Source: JABMOV01 sp964344305 (GTDB lineage: Bacteria > Fidelibacterota > Marinisomatia > Marinisomatales > JABMOV01). Taken from it: 64,000 bases of DNA. A program made the translations under genes and the position numbers. Position 1 is the first letter of the stretch; the number at the start of each line of letters is the position of its first letter. The notes under the pieces were generated by a model. The model saw only the letters and a list, made by a program, of their open reading frames with translations. It was not told where the DNA came from and made no database searches. This document shows positions 52,512 to 61,015 of this stretch, one piece after another. Where the stretch lies: the NCBI GenBank assembly GCA_964344305.1, contig CAYFMT010000002.1:124001-188000 (forward strand), read 5' to 3'.

Positions 52512-53383
52512 CTTCTACCCCATCCCATTTTTGTTCTGAGCATCTGAAAATAGTCCCTGTCTTTAAACTGGATAAATGGTATACTGTATTCTCCTGTGTG
52601 AATTTCTACTATGGTATCTGTTGTAAGCACATCATGGATTTGACCATCGATGGACAATCCAACCTCAACCGTTGATTCAGGAAACGTGATTTCAACCTGT
52701 GTCTTAATTCCAACCACCACAGGTCGCGATGTTAGTGTGTGGGGACAGATGGGCGTCACAATAATGGATTCCACATCGGGAACCACCACAGGCCCACCGG
52801 CTGCGAGTGAATAGGCCGTGGATCCCGTTGGAGTTGCCACTATGATCCCATCGGCTTTATACCGGCCAAGTAGTCGCCCATTGGCTTTGACTATGCAGGT
52901 GATCATTCGATGGGATTTAATGGGATTGATGACAATATCATTCAAGGCGATAAAGGTTGATGCATCATTTCCCTTGCGTATGGTTGCAGACAGCACCCGT
53001 CTCGTTTCCAGTTCGTAGTCACCTTCAGCTACCTGGTCCAGACGCATGTACAGGTCTGTTTTTGTGATATTGGCCAGGAACCCAAGTTCTCCCAGGTGAA
53101 CACCCAGAAGAGGGATGTTCCTTGACCCCATATTCCTTGCAGCGCCTAAAATAGTGCCATCACCACCTAGAGTGAGGATAAAATCCATTTTCGAAAAATC
53201 CTCGGCAGATTCGATCACCTTATAGGTGTGACGATCCTTATCTTCCCAGAATTTTAGGATTCGGGTTGTGACATGTACTTCCAGATTCCTGGTTTTGGCC
53301 CATGCAAGGATGTCCGGCAGCAATTGCCAGAACGTTTCTTTGCCGGTGTTGGCCCAAATGGCAAACCGTTTCGGTTTTTTCAT
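52499..53383 (-). CDS. nadK: NAD kinase
   Basis: This 294-residue enzyme phosphorylates NAD to NADP. The GGDGT motif is at 73-77 (FILTLGGDGTILGAARNM), followed by LGVHLGELGFLANI, the ATPTGSTAYSLAAGGPVVVP loop near 202-221 and PICPHTLTSRPVV. Its stop codon falls in the purine-rich edge of the repeat at 52359-52511. It overlaps xseB by 4 bp. Confidence 0.96.
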   Translation of the reverse strand: MKKPKRFAIWANTGKETFWQLLPDILAWAKTRNLEVHVTTRILKFWEDKDRHTYKVIESAEDFSKMDFILTLGGDGTILGAARNMGSRNIPLLGVHLGELGFLANITKTDLYMRLDQVAEGDYELETRRVLSATIRKGNDASTFIALNDIVINPIKSHRMITCIVKANGRLLGRYKADGIIVATPTGSTAYSLAAGGPVVVPDVESIIVTPICPHTLTSRPVVVGIKTQVEITFPESTVEVGLSIDGQIHDVLTTDTIVEIHTGEYSIPFIQFKDRDYFQMLRTKMGWGRRGEV

Positions 53384-53601
53384 GATTCTGTGGATTCTGG
53401 TTTTATCCCTGCACCCAGTGATTCAATTTTCTGTTCCGCTTCTTCAAGAATTTTTTTGCAGGTGGCTGCAAGGTTCATGCCCTCTTCGTAAATGGATACA
53501 CTTTCGGCCAGGGATAATTCTCCCGATTCCAGTTTTGTTAGTATATCATCCAGCTTGGTGAGGGCGTCTTCTATTTCCAATACGTCTGTTTTTTTTGCCA
53601 T
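53380..53601 (-). CDS. xseB: Exodeoxyribonuclease VII small subunit XseB
   Basis: This 73-residue helical protein has the core EDALTKLDDILTKLESGELSLAESVSIYEEGMNLAATCKKILEEAEQKI, which is the classic XseB pattern of two helices. With XseA it forms exonuclease VII, which degrades single-stranded DNA. It follows xseA after 17 bp and overlaps nadK. Confidence 0.96.
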   Translation of the reverse strand: MAKKTDVLEIEDALTKLDDILTKLESGELSLAESVSIYEEGMNLAATCKKILEEAEQKIESLGAGIKPESTES

Positions 53602-53618
53602 GGGTTAATTTACCTGTT

Positions 53619-54848
53619 TCAGGGTTCAAAAGGGAGTGTGGTCTGGGTGCCTTCATCCTGGATACGTTTACCTCGAATCTCGCCATCACCAGTTTGAAGA
53701 GTAAATGTTCTCCCGACTTTAATATCTCTTGCAGATTTAATGATCTGCCCCTCTGGAATGGTTCTGGCAATACTGTATCCTCGATTCAGAATGGATTCAG
53801 GATTCAAGGCACCGAGTTTTTCTATAATGCCTGCCAGGAAAATGCCATGAGATTCCAACCGAGTGGATATGGATTGATAAATCTGTGAAGACAGACTTTG
53901 ACATTTTTCTCTATATCTTAGGACAGACTGGGCAGGATTCAGGGAAATTAGACGTTCGCGGCTATGATCCGATGCTTGCCATTTCATTTGCACATCCATG
54001 GAAAGCCTGCGCTGTGCCTGGGACATCCACCGTTTTAATGCATCAATAATCTCATCACGAGAGGCACTGACTATTTCCGCTGCAGCTGATGGTGTGGGAG
54101 CCCTGACATCCGATACAAAATCCGCAATGGTCACATCCGTCTCGTGTCCTACTGCTGAGACGATGGGAATAACCGAGGCGAAGATACTGCGAGCCACAAC
54201 CTCCTCATTAAATGGCCAGAGATCTTCAATTGACCCACCACCTCTTCCCAGGATGATCACATCCACATCCGTTTGATTATTTAGTTCATCTATGGCTTTC
54301 ACAATATCAGCAGCGGCACCGGGTCCCTGCACAAGAGACGGTCTTAATACAATATCAACATGGGGACATCGACGTTCCATGACCTGAAAAATATCCCTCA
54401 CCGCTGCACCGGTGGCGGAGGTTATCACACCTACTTTCTTTGGATAATTGGGGAGCAACTGTTTACTGTCCTTATCAAATAACCCTTCAGCTGACAGTTT
54501 TTTCTTCAACTCCTCGAAGGCTTGATACAGCGCCCCGATTCCAGATTGCTCCATTCGCTGGACAACAATCTGATAGCTCCCCCGTTTTTCAAATACAGTG
54601 ATTCTTCCAGTAACCTGGACATCCAGTCCGTCTTTGGGTGAGAAGGTTAGATACTGGTTGTTCCCGCGAAACATGACAGCTGATAATTCAGCTCCAGTAT
54701 CCTTCAAAGTAAAATACATATGACCGGAACCATGATGCTTAAAGTTGGAGATTTCCCCTTTAACCGTTACGGAGGGGTAGGATGATTCCAATAGGGTTCG
54801 TATTTCCGACGTCAGTTCACTTACGGTGAAGACAGACTGTTCAGTCAT
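53619..54848 (-). CDS. xseA: Exodeoxyribonuclease VII large subunit XseA
   Basis: This is a 409-residue protein. The N-terminal OB fold (VTVKGEISNFKHHGSGHMYFTLKD near 22-45) binds ssDNA. The catalytic core has VGVITSATGAAVRDI, RPSLVQGPGAA, DVIILGRGGGSIEDLWPFNEE near 193-213, SAVGHETDVTIADFVSDVRAPTPSAAAE and the C-terminal coiled-coil and tail. It overlaps the next upstream gene by 4 bp. Confidence 0.97.
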   Translation of the reverse strand: MTEQSVFTVSELTSEIRTLLESSYPSVTVKGEISNFKHHGSGHMYFTLKDTGAELSAVMFRGNNQYLTFSPKDGLDVQVTGRITVFEKRGSYQIVVQRMEQSGIGALYQAFEELKKKLSAEGLFDKDSKQLLPNYPKKVGVITSATGAAVRDIFQVMERRCPHVDIVLRPSLVQGPGAAADIVKAIDELNNQTDVDVIILGRGGGSIEDLWPFNEEVVARSIFASVIPIVSAVGHETDVTIADFVSDVRAPTPSAAAEIVSASRDEIIDALKRWMSQAQRRLSMDVQMKWQASDHSRERLISLNPAQSVLRYREKCQSLSSQIYQSISTRLESHGIFLAGIIEKLGALNPESILNRGYSIARTIPEGQIIKSARDIKVGRTFTLQTGDGEIRGKRIQDEGTQTTLPFEP

Positions 54849-55708
54849 GGCGAATGTGTAGGTGGGGTTGGCATCCCTGCTCTTATCCAGCAGGTTAACC
54901 AGACAGATGCTACCCGTGTTGCAGCAAGGTTTAGTCGATCATGGGCCACATCACCTGACGATGTGTAAAGCATTTTGATATATCGAGGTATAAAAGAGCC
55001 ATCTTCATAGGATGCAATAGTATCACACTGTGAGGGAGTAAGTCCTTCCCTCGCTTTGGTATCAGCTGTAAGTAATCGCTCATGGACCTTGTAGGATTCC
55101 AGGATCAGAAGGAACATTTCGTCCAGTATTTCTGAATATACGGATACAGGATGTCGAACCTGGATTGCATCGATGTATTGGTCCACCATCTGGGATTCCC
55201 AGCGATAATGAACGCCCTTATTGCCTGTTAATTGTCCGTTATAATTTTCTACCGTATGAAGTGGCATATGGATATCCGCAATGTAGTGACCCAGTGCGGC
55301 CATGAGAATGATGGAATCCTCCCATTGGTTATCCTTGAGCAATTGAGTGAGGCTATCTGCTGTAGATAGAATATGCCACGGTGCAATTCCCCAGGATTTC
55401 AGGGATTCAGGACCAAACCTGTTTATGGCAGATTGATAGTCTGTTTGTGCACGCTGAAATGGATACGTATCGTATAAATCAATATCAATGTAGTGTCGAT
55501 ACCCCTCCTTGGGGTCTGACTTTCTCCAGATATCTGGATCCGGAGCATGAGCCGCCAGAGAATCCTGAATGGAATATATATAGTCACCGAAGGGGCCGGA
55601 AACAGACCCTGCTGCTGCACGGTTTATCCGTCGATGTGTTTCAAAGCCCCAGCCCTGGAGAAGACTCCCCAGGGTCAGGGCCAAAATGATCAAGCGGGAA
55701 AGCCCCAT
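54845..55708 (-). CDS. Secreted zinc-dependent phospholipase C / S1-P1 nuclease family protein
   Basis: This 287-residue protein has a signal peptide (residues 1-19); cleavage before Trp20 would leave Trp at position 1 of the mature enzyme, as in bacterial PLC and S1/P1 nucleases. The full three-zinc ligand set is visible: Trp20, His25, Asp57 or Asp59, His72, His141, Asp145, His151, His167 and Glu171. The last ligand is Glu, as in Bacillus PLC; S1/P1 nucleases have Asp. It may therefore cut phospholipids, though a nuclease role is possible. It lies inside a DNA- and ribosome-related gene run with no functional link apparent. Confidence 0.85.
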   Translation of the reverse strand: MGLSRLIILALTLGSLLQGWGFETHRRINRAAAGSVSGPFGDYIYSIQDSLAAHAPDPDIWRKSDPKEGYRHYIDIDLYDTYPFQRAQTDYQSAINRFGPESLKSWGIAPWHILSTADSLTQLLKDNQWEDSIILMAALGHYIADIHMPLHTVENYNGQLTGNKGVHYRWESQMVDQYIDAIQVRHPVSVYSEILDEMFLLILESYKVHERLLTADTKAREGLTPSQCDTIASYEDGSFIPRYIKMLYTSSGDVAHDRLNLAATRVASVWLTCWIRAGMPTPPTHSP

Positions 55709-55714
55709 GGCTTC

Positions 55715-55810
55715 CTACTTATTTTTTTTCTTATGACGATTTGCACGCAAGCGCTTTTTACGCTTGTGTGTATTCATCTTACGCCGTTTACGCTTTTTTC
55801 CGCAGGGCAT
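55715..55810 (-). CDS. mS38/COX24-like mini ribosomal protein (31 residues)
   Basis: This is a very short, very basic protein read from ATG 55810 to TAG 55715. It begins MPCGKKRKRRKMNTHKRKKR and ends RANRHKKKNK. The KRKRHKM..HKRKKRLR..RHKKK pattern is that of the AURKAIP1/COX24-domain proteins found in Bacteroidetes and relatives, which are homologous to mitochondrial mS38. It lies 40 bp after hup and just before the phospholipase-like gene. Confidence 0.85.
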   Translation of the reverse strand: MPCGKKRKRRKMNTHKRKKRLRANRHKKKNK

Positions 55811-55850
55811 AAAACCTCTCTTTTTCTCTTAGATGTATGGAATACCTGAT

Positions 55851-56138
55851 CTATTTGATCAGGGCGTCATTGACCCTTAAGCGCATGTGCTTTGAGGGCT
55901 TAAATGTTGGAACAAACCTCTCCGGTAAATGGATGGCTTCACCTGTTCCGGGGTTCCTGGCTTTTTTGGGCATTCTGTGTTTGACACCAAAGGTCCCAAA
56001 TCCTCGTAATTCTACCCGTTCATTCTTTGCCAGGGATTCGGTTATCGTATCCATGATTCCATTCATGACCGCTTCAGTTTCAACTTTAGTTAATCCGATC
56101 ATCGAGGATACATGATCTACAATATCCTGTTTTGTCAT
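55851..56138 (-). CDS. hup: HU-family DNA-binding protein
   Basis: This 95-residue nucleoid protein has the HU/IHF signature GFGTFGVKHRMPKKARNPGTGE near 45-66 and the C-terminal PSKHMRLRVND. The start is ATG 56138, which overlaps the sppA stop (ATGA) and follows GGAGAG; an in-frame ATG further upstream would add 27 unrelated residues from within sppA. Length is that of HU. Confidence 0.96.
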   Translation of the reverse strand: MTKQDIVDHVSSMIGLTKVETEAVMNGIMDTITESLAKNERVELRGFGTFGVKHRMPKKARNPGTGEAIHLPERFVPTFKPSKHMRLRVNDALIK

Positions 56139-57019
56139 AGCTCTCTCCAATGCCAGCGATACGCCGGCTCTGCAATTGACAGGGGCCAGATATTGGTTTT
56201 GGCTTCTTCTAAGAGCCAATCAAGCACCTGTGGTTTTTCTTTTTTTGGTTTGATCAATTTTGGTTTTCCAGGGATATCCCCAAGTTCAGCGGCTGCCATA
56301 ACGGCATCATCAAGGGTTCCCAGACTGTCAATCAACCCCAGTTCAAGGGATTGTCGACCGGTGTAAATACGGCCATCTGCCAGCCGTTTCACATGATGAA
56401 TATCCATCTTCCTGCCGGAGGAAACCGCTTCAACAAACTGCTCATGCATATCTGTGATGACTTCCTTAAAGTACTCCCGGTCTGCTTCTGTCACGTCACG
56501 TGTTGGTGAACCGGAATCTTTCAAGGATCCGCTTTTCACTGTCTCGAATTTCAGTCCTATTTTCTCCAAAAGATCGGTGGCAACAGGGTAATCCATGATC
56601 ACACCAATGCTACCGGTAATGGATCCGGGATTTGCCATAATCATGGTGCTTCCCAGCGCACTGTAGTACCCACCTGATGCGGCCATGGATCCAACGGATA
56701 CTACCACGGGGATTTCATCGTTCACATCCTTGACCTTTTCATAAATTTCCTGGGAAGGAGCCACAGCACCACCGGGACTGTTTATCCTTAGTACAATGGC
56801 CTTTACATCACCACGTGAGACCATTTCCTCCAGGTCGTTGTTTACAGGCCGCGAATCAAAAATAGGGCCTTCCAGTGTTACAAGACCAACCTTGGGTCCC
56901 AGTGATAAACCATCAGATGGTGAGTTTCCAGTCCAGAGGCGAGAAACAAATATGAATAAAATGATGATGGCTACTGCAATCCAAACCCATCGATTCACCG
57001 AGGAAGCCTGGCCTGTCAT
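56135..57019 (-). CDS. sppA: Signal peptide peptidase SppA-type serine protease, short form
   Basis: This 294-residue protein has one N-terminal membrane helix (about 10-27) and a single SppA/ClpP-fold domain. The nucleophile is Ser115 in VGSMAASGGYYS, and the general base is probably Lys167 in VKSGSLKDSGSP. IVLRINSPGGAVAPSQEIYE near 75-94 and GSITGSIGVI near 132-141 are conserved. It lacks the second domain of E. coli SppA, as in Bacillus-type enzymes. The start ATG 57019 overlaps the mltD-like stop as TAATG; upstream in-frame codons are inside that gene. Confidence 0.94.
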   Translation of the reverse strand: MTGQASSVNRWVWIAVAIIILFIFVSRLWTGNSPSDGLSLGPKVGLVTLEGPIFDSRPVNNDLEEMVSRGDVKAIVLRINSPGGAVAPSQEIYEKVKDVNDEIPVVVSVGSMAASGGYYSALGSTMIMANPGSITGSIGVIMDYPVATDLLEKIGLKFETVKSGSLKDSGSPTRDVTEADREYFKEVITDMHEQFVEAVSSGRKMDIHHVKRLADGRIYTGRQSLELGLIDSLGTLDDAVMAAAELGDIPGKPKLIKPKKEKPQVLDWLLEEAKTNIWPLSIAEPAYRWHWREL

Positions 57020-58662
57020 TAACCTGCCTTTACCCAGAGTGTCAATTTTTGTCCCGGGAAAATATGCTGTCCATATTTCAACCCATTCCATCGACGAATC
57101 CGACTGGCGCGTGTATTATAATCTTCTGCAATATGCCCCAGTGTATCCCCCTTCTTCACGGTATAGACAACTTTATAATGACCCGCTGGCCCATCCCCCT
57201 GATTCAAAGCAAAAGAGCCTTTCAATGGAATGGTCAGTTTTTGACCAATTTTTATTTTATGTCGATTTCGTATTTTATTGACAGCAGCTAGATCATGCAC
57301 CGATACCCTGTATTTCTTGGCGATGGTCCAGAGGCTTTCCCCTTTCCGTACCGTATGGGTTGTGTATTGAGGTGCAAACCGTTGATCCTCCGGCAACGCA
57401 TTGAAATTTTCCGTGAATGTATCCATGCGTCCCGATGGTATTTTCAGATCGTATCCCTCATCTGCCGGCGTGGCGGATTGTCTCAATTCAGGATTGAGTT
57501 TTTGCAGTGTTTTTACAGAGACGCCTGCTGACCGTGCAAGAATGGCCAGATCAGCACTCTTCTCAAGAGTGACAGTTTCATATTGCAGTGGGTTTGGTTT
57601 CGGGATTTTGAACCCATATTTATCAGGATTCTGTGCTATAATCGCTGCGGAAAGGTAATAAGGAATATAATTTCGTGTTTCCCTGGGAAGTGAATGGAGC
57701 TGCCAGAAATCTGTGGTTTGATGCAGTCTTGTGGCTCGTAATACCCGACCACTCCCAGAGTTGTAAGCTGCCAGAGCAAGGTACCAGTTATCGAATTCTT
57801 TGTACAGATCCTGGAGATATTCACAGGCTGCCCGGGTGGCTTTTTCCGGATCCCGTCTTTCATCCACATACCAGGTTCTCTTCAACCCATAGTTTTTTCC
57901 AGTAGAGTACACAAATTGCCACATCCCTGATGCATTCGCCCTCGAGTAAGCCTTGGGATTAAATCCCGACTCAATCATGGCAAGAAAAACCAGTTCCTCA
58001 GGCAACTCATATTCACGGAGAATCTCTTTCAGCATTTCACCGTATTCGGCATATCGCTCCATCCAGATAACAAACTGCTTTTTCCCTTTGTTCTGGAAAA
58101 ACTTGATGTATTGTTCAACTCTTGGATTGATGACCAGTGGGATATGACCATCCCTGTCATCCACTACTGTGAATTTGGAATTCCCCATTTCTACTTCCAT
58201 GGGTTCCATGAATTCTGTCACTTCACGCCGTAACTGTTCAGCTGTGAACGGAACTTCCGTTTTTTCAAGGGTGTGAAGCTGGTGTGTGTATACATGGATC
58301 AATGTGGTTTCGAATCGGGCAAATTCTTCCAGGTCATCTTCAGTCATTTCCCCAAACTGATCAGCTTCGGTGAGGAGTTCGAAAATCCTATCCAGATTGT
58401 AGATGACCTCCAGTGTATCGTGATGTACATCCGAAACGATGGCATCAGAAAGGTAAACTTTCACGTCACGCAGCAATTGAGGAAGCCTGTTGGTAGATTC
58501 GGGGCTTCCATTGCCATTCTGGTACCCGTTGGCGTGCGGCTCCTGAGCCATGGATTTTTCCGGCTCGGACCCGGGTTTTGAACCACGTTTCCAGCGTGTA
58601 TCTGCCTGAAGTGATCCCAGAATTAAACTGAGTGTCAGAATTCCTGTAAGTATTCGTATCAT
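57019..58662 (-). CDS. mltD: Membrane-bound lytic murein transglycosylase D-like protein
   Basis: This 547-residue protein has a signal peptide (residues 1-20, ...GSLQA). A lytic-transglycosylase domain has catalytic Glu in LVFLAMIESGFNPKAYSRANASGMWQFVYSTG near 222-253. LysM repeats follow: one degenerate near 365-410 (VTLEKSADLAIL), and two clear ones, TVRKGESLWTIAKKYRVSV and TVKKGDTLGHIAEDY, to the end. Cleaves peptidoglycan in the periplasm. It opens the sppA-hup-xse-nadK run. Confidence 0.94.
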   Translation of the reverse strand: MIRILTGILTLSLILGSLQADTRWKRGSKPGSEPEKSMAQEPHANGYQNGNGSPESTNRLPQLLRDVKVYLSDAIVSDVHHDTLEVIYNLDRIFELLTEADQFGEMTEDDLEEFARFETTLIHVYTHQLHTLEKTEVPFTAEQLRREVTEFMEPMEVEMGNSKFTVVDDRDGHIPLVINPRVEQYIKFFQNKGKKQFVIWMERYAEYGEMLKEILREYELPEELVFLAMIESGFNPKAYSRANASGMWQFVYSTGKNYGLKRTWYVDERRDPEKATRAACEYLQDLYKEFDNWYLALAAYNSGSGRVLRATRLHQTTDFWQLHSLPRETRNYIPYYLSAAIIAQNPDKYGFKIPKPNPLQYETVTLEKSADLAILARSAGVSVKTLQKLNPELRQSATPADEGYDLKIPSGRMDTFTENFNALPEDQRFAPQYTTHTVRKGESLWTIAKKYRVSVHDLAAVNKIRNRHKIKIGQKLTIPLKGSFALNQGDGPAGHYKVVYTVKKGDTLGHIAEDYNTRASRIRRWNGLKYGQHIFPGQKLTLWVKAG

Positions 58663-58693
58663 AAAGTATTTAAAGCCTTTGTATAAAGCGGGG

Positions 58694-58724
58694 CGAAGTT
58701 AGGTTTCTGCCAGAGGGCAGTCAA
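58694..58724 (-). promoter_or_regulatory. Possible promoter upstream of mltD-like gene
   Basis: On the minus strand a TTGACT is followed by TAACTTCG after 17-20 bp. The TTG-N20-TAnnTTcG layout resembles the Bacteroidetes -33/-7 promoter pattern (TTTG-N19..21-TAnnTTTG). It ends about 32 bp before the mltD ATG. The spacer contains a small CTGCC/GGCAG hairpin. This is a weak call. Confidence 0.35.
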
Positions 58725-58767
58725 GTTCTTTCACGAGGGAATTTTTGGATGGGTACCCCATCACTTT

Positions 58768-59241
58768 TTACGAATCCAGTGATTGAATCCTTTTAATGAT
58801 GGAACTGGTGCTGTATCCGGGCTTGAGAGCGATCTGCTCAACGCGCCCTCCCCAGGATAACACTTCTTCGGCGCCGGCAATTTCTTCCTCGGAATAGTCG
58901 TTGCCTTTTACCAGAATATGTGGGCGGAGTTCCTGAATAAGTTCGCGAGGTGTCTCTTCGTCAAACATCACCACAAGATCCACGGTAGTCAGCGCTTCCA
59001 GTATGGCGGCGCGATCGTTTTCAGGGATAATGGGGCGTGATTTTCCTTTCAAATTCTGGACCGATGCATCCGTGTTCAATCCCACAACCAGCTTTTGTCC
59101 AAATGATTTGCATCGGTTCAGGTTATGGATATGACCTGCATGTAGAATATCAAAACACCCATTAGTAAATACGATAGTTTCACCTGATTCACGCCACTTC
59201 AGGCATTGGGCTATTGCTTGGTTTCGATCAAGTATTGCCAT
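58768..59241 (-). CDS. rfaE2: RfaE2-type cytidylyltransferase-fold enzyme (heptose/glycero sugar nucleotidyltransferase)
   Basis: This is a 157-residue single-domain nucleotidyltransferase. The VFTNGCFDILHAGHIHNL motif near 20-37 contains the HxGH signature, followed by VVGLNTDASVQNLKG and the C-terminal YSTSSIIKRI. The HldE/RfaE2 family makes ADP-heptose from heptose 1-phosphate. The kinase half (RfaE1) is not attached and not nearby. It follows the DUF2851 gene after 3 bp. Confidence 0.93.
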   Translation of the reverse strand: MAILDRNQAIAQCLKWRESGETIVFTNGCFDILHAGHIHNLNRCKSFGQKLVVGLNTDASVQNLKGKSRPIIPENDRAAILEALTTVDLVVMFDEETPRELIQELRPHILVKGNDYSEEEIAGAEEVLSWGGRVEQIALKPGYSTSSIIKRIQSLDS

Positions 59242-59244
59242 GGG

Positions 59245-60312
59245 CTACCTCAGTGAGCAAGCATCACATAATGCTGGTTTACAATATCGATTCTGGTACT
59301 CTATCAATCCCTGCTGGACCCAGAACAATGAAAGCAAATCATTGGGGATGTATCTGGAAAACTGTTTCCCTATCCTGCCATAAACATAGGGCAGTTTAAG
59401 GGTCATCCAGTCATCCAAATGATGGTGATAGGCACTCATTCCCTGGGATTTTCCGAAATAAGGAAGGATACAATTTCCCAAAAGTTCGGTCCTAAGACCA
59501 GCTGGAAAGTTCTTATTCATGAATTCCATGACCTGATCCTTTTGCCATCCATGATAACTCATCCTCGATACCAGGTAGATGAAACTGACAAACAATGGAA
59601 TCCGCTTTTTATGGCGTGCATTGGGGCGGATGCCGGCTCTGGACCAGCGAACCTCCATGGATTGATACATCGTGTCAATCTTTTTTTGTAGCAGGTCAGT
59701 CGAAGTATCTTTATGACATTCGTCTTTCAATACGTTCCATATCTGAAGAAAACCTTGTTCATTACCCTTTGTGCCAAAAATTCCACAGGATGTTTCAACC
59801 ATACGACCTTCACTCATATCCCTGTCATACTGCGCCAGTTTTTTCTGCCACCTGTAAGTAGCCAAAGGTAAAAGTATTTCAAGAATTGTATTCGGTTGTT
59901 TGGAAATAGTGCATTGTATTTTAGAATAAGCAGGGATTGTCAAAACGACGTGTGGTATATTCGGTTGTCTGTTCTTCCTCCTGAACGGTCCAACCACATG
60001 GAGGATGACATTTTGGTAATTAGGATCATTCTCATGCCCATGATGATACCAGCCCGATGGCGTTTTATGGCACTCAATATCCCCATGATGGATCTGTCCG
60101 TTCATATACAAAATGGCCTGCTTAAAGTCTGGACCGTCATAGGTATTCAGTGAACCGGGGTCAATGATAAGGATTGCATTTCCATCTGAGTCCATGACCC
60201 TATCACCCATTCTTATATTTTTCCATCCTTGGATAATGTCCCATTCCCTTATATCTGAAATATAGGAATACTTATATAAAAAATCTGGAGAAGGGTAATT
60301 ATTGCTCTGCAC
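59245..60312 (-). CDS. DUF2851 family protein, function unknown
   Basis: This 355-residue protein resembles the DUF2851 proteins common in Bacteroidetes and Chlorobi. The shared stretch GPDFKQAILYMNGQIHHGDIECHKTPSGWYHHGHENDPNYQNVILHVV near 60-107 has conserved His, Asp and Glu residues. The C-terminal part has PVYGRIGKQFSRYIP-like wording and three Cys near the end. No known function; the conserved acidic/His cluster suggests a metal enzyme or a nuclease-like fold, but that is a guess. It overlaps plsC by 14 bp. Confidence 0.8.
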   Translation of the reverse strand: MQSNNYPSPDFLYKYSYISDIREWDIIQGWKNIRMGDRVMDSDGNAILIIDPGSLNTYDGPDFKQAILYMNGQIHHGDIECHKTPSGWYHHGHENDPNYQNVILHVVGPFRRKNRQPNIPHVVLTIPAYSKIQCTISKQPNTILEILLPLATYRWQKKLAQYDRDMSEGRMVETSCGIFGTKGNEQGFLQIWNVLKDECHKDTSTDLLQKKIDTMYQSMEVRWSRAGIRPNARHKKRIPLFVSFIYLVSRMSYHGWQKDQVMEFMNKNFPAGLRTELLGNCILPYFGKSQGMSAYHHHLDDWMTLKLPYVYGRIGKQFSRYIPNDLLSLFWVQQGLIEYQNRYCKPALCDACSLR

Positions 60313-61015
60313 GGCATTCTTCCTTTAGGGCGATAACTGCATTTCTCACTTGCTCAACAAGCATGTTGCGGTCTTTGTACTCCAATTCGCTAGTGTTAAT
60401 GGGTTTTCCAATCCGCAGTTCAATAGGTCTTGGCGCAACGGTCCATGTTCCTTTTGTGACAACTTCGGCTGTACCGCAGATAGCCATGGGTACAATGGGA
60501 ATCCCCGTCTCTATGCCCAAAAGAAGTCCACCTTTCTTAAAAGCATGGATCTTTCCATCAAGGGAACGGGTTCCCTCAGGAAATAATAGAATGGATCGGG
60601 GATTTTCATCGAGACTTTTTCGAGCATCTGCCAAAGATTGTCGAGCTTTCTCATGGTTTTTCCGATGAACAAAGATATGTTTCCCTGCCCGCATGGCCCA
60701 GCCGAAAACAGGAATTTTTCGCAACTCGATTTTTGCAATGGAAACCATCTGGTATTGTAGACCGGCAAACGCCAGTGGAATATCGAACCCTGATTCGTGA
60801 TTTCCTGCAAAAATGTAGTGACCGTCTTTATCCAGGTTCTCTAATCCTATCACTTGATAGGGTACACCGGACACAAACAGGATGATTTTGGACCAGGTCT
60901 GCGCTACCCAGCTCATGAATTTTCCTCTGTGTTCAAAGATGGATACAATCAGTCCCAATGTCCCAAGGATAAGGGTCCACACCACAAGATTCAACATGAG
61001 CCAGACAAGACGCAT
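60299..61015 (-). CDS. plsC: 1-acyl-sn-glycerol-3-phosphate acyltransferase PlsC
   Basis: This 238-residue membrane-associated enzyme adds the second acyl chain in phosphatidic acid synthesis. The HX4D motif is His73-x4-Asp78 (AGNHESGFDIP), and the second block is FPEGTRSLDGKI near 147-158. Two N-terminal hydrophobic segments anchor it. It shares one base with the serS stop. Confidence 0.94.
   Translation of the reverse strand: MRLVWLMLNLVVWTLILGTLGLIVSIFEHRGKFMSWVAQTWSKIILFVSGVPYQVIGLENLDKDGHYIFAGNHESGFDIPLAFAGLQYQMVSIAKIELRKIPVFGWAMRAGKHIFVHRKNHEKARQSLADARKSLDENPRSILLFPEGTRSLDGKIHAFKKGGLLLGIETGIPIVPMAICGTAEVVTKGTWTVAPRPIELRIGKPINTSELEYKDRNMLVEQVRNAVIALKEECRAEQ

Noticed and set aside
56139..56219. 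Longer hup start
   Set aside because: The extra 27 residues come from within sppA; HU proteins start at MTKQDIV-like sequence and GGAGAG sits before ATG 56138.
57020..57091. Longer sppA start
   Set aside because: The extra 24 residues overlap the LysM end of the mltD-like gene; the ATG at 57019 matches the membrane-anchor layout.
58705..58720. CTGCC/GGCAG hairpin after rfaE2 as a terminator
   Set aside because: The stem is only 5 bp and there is no T-run on the transcribed strand; it more likely lies in the promoter spacer of the mltD-like gene.
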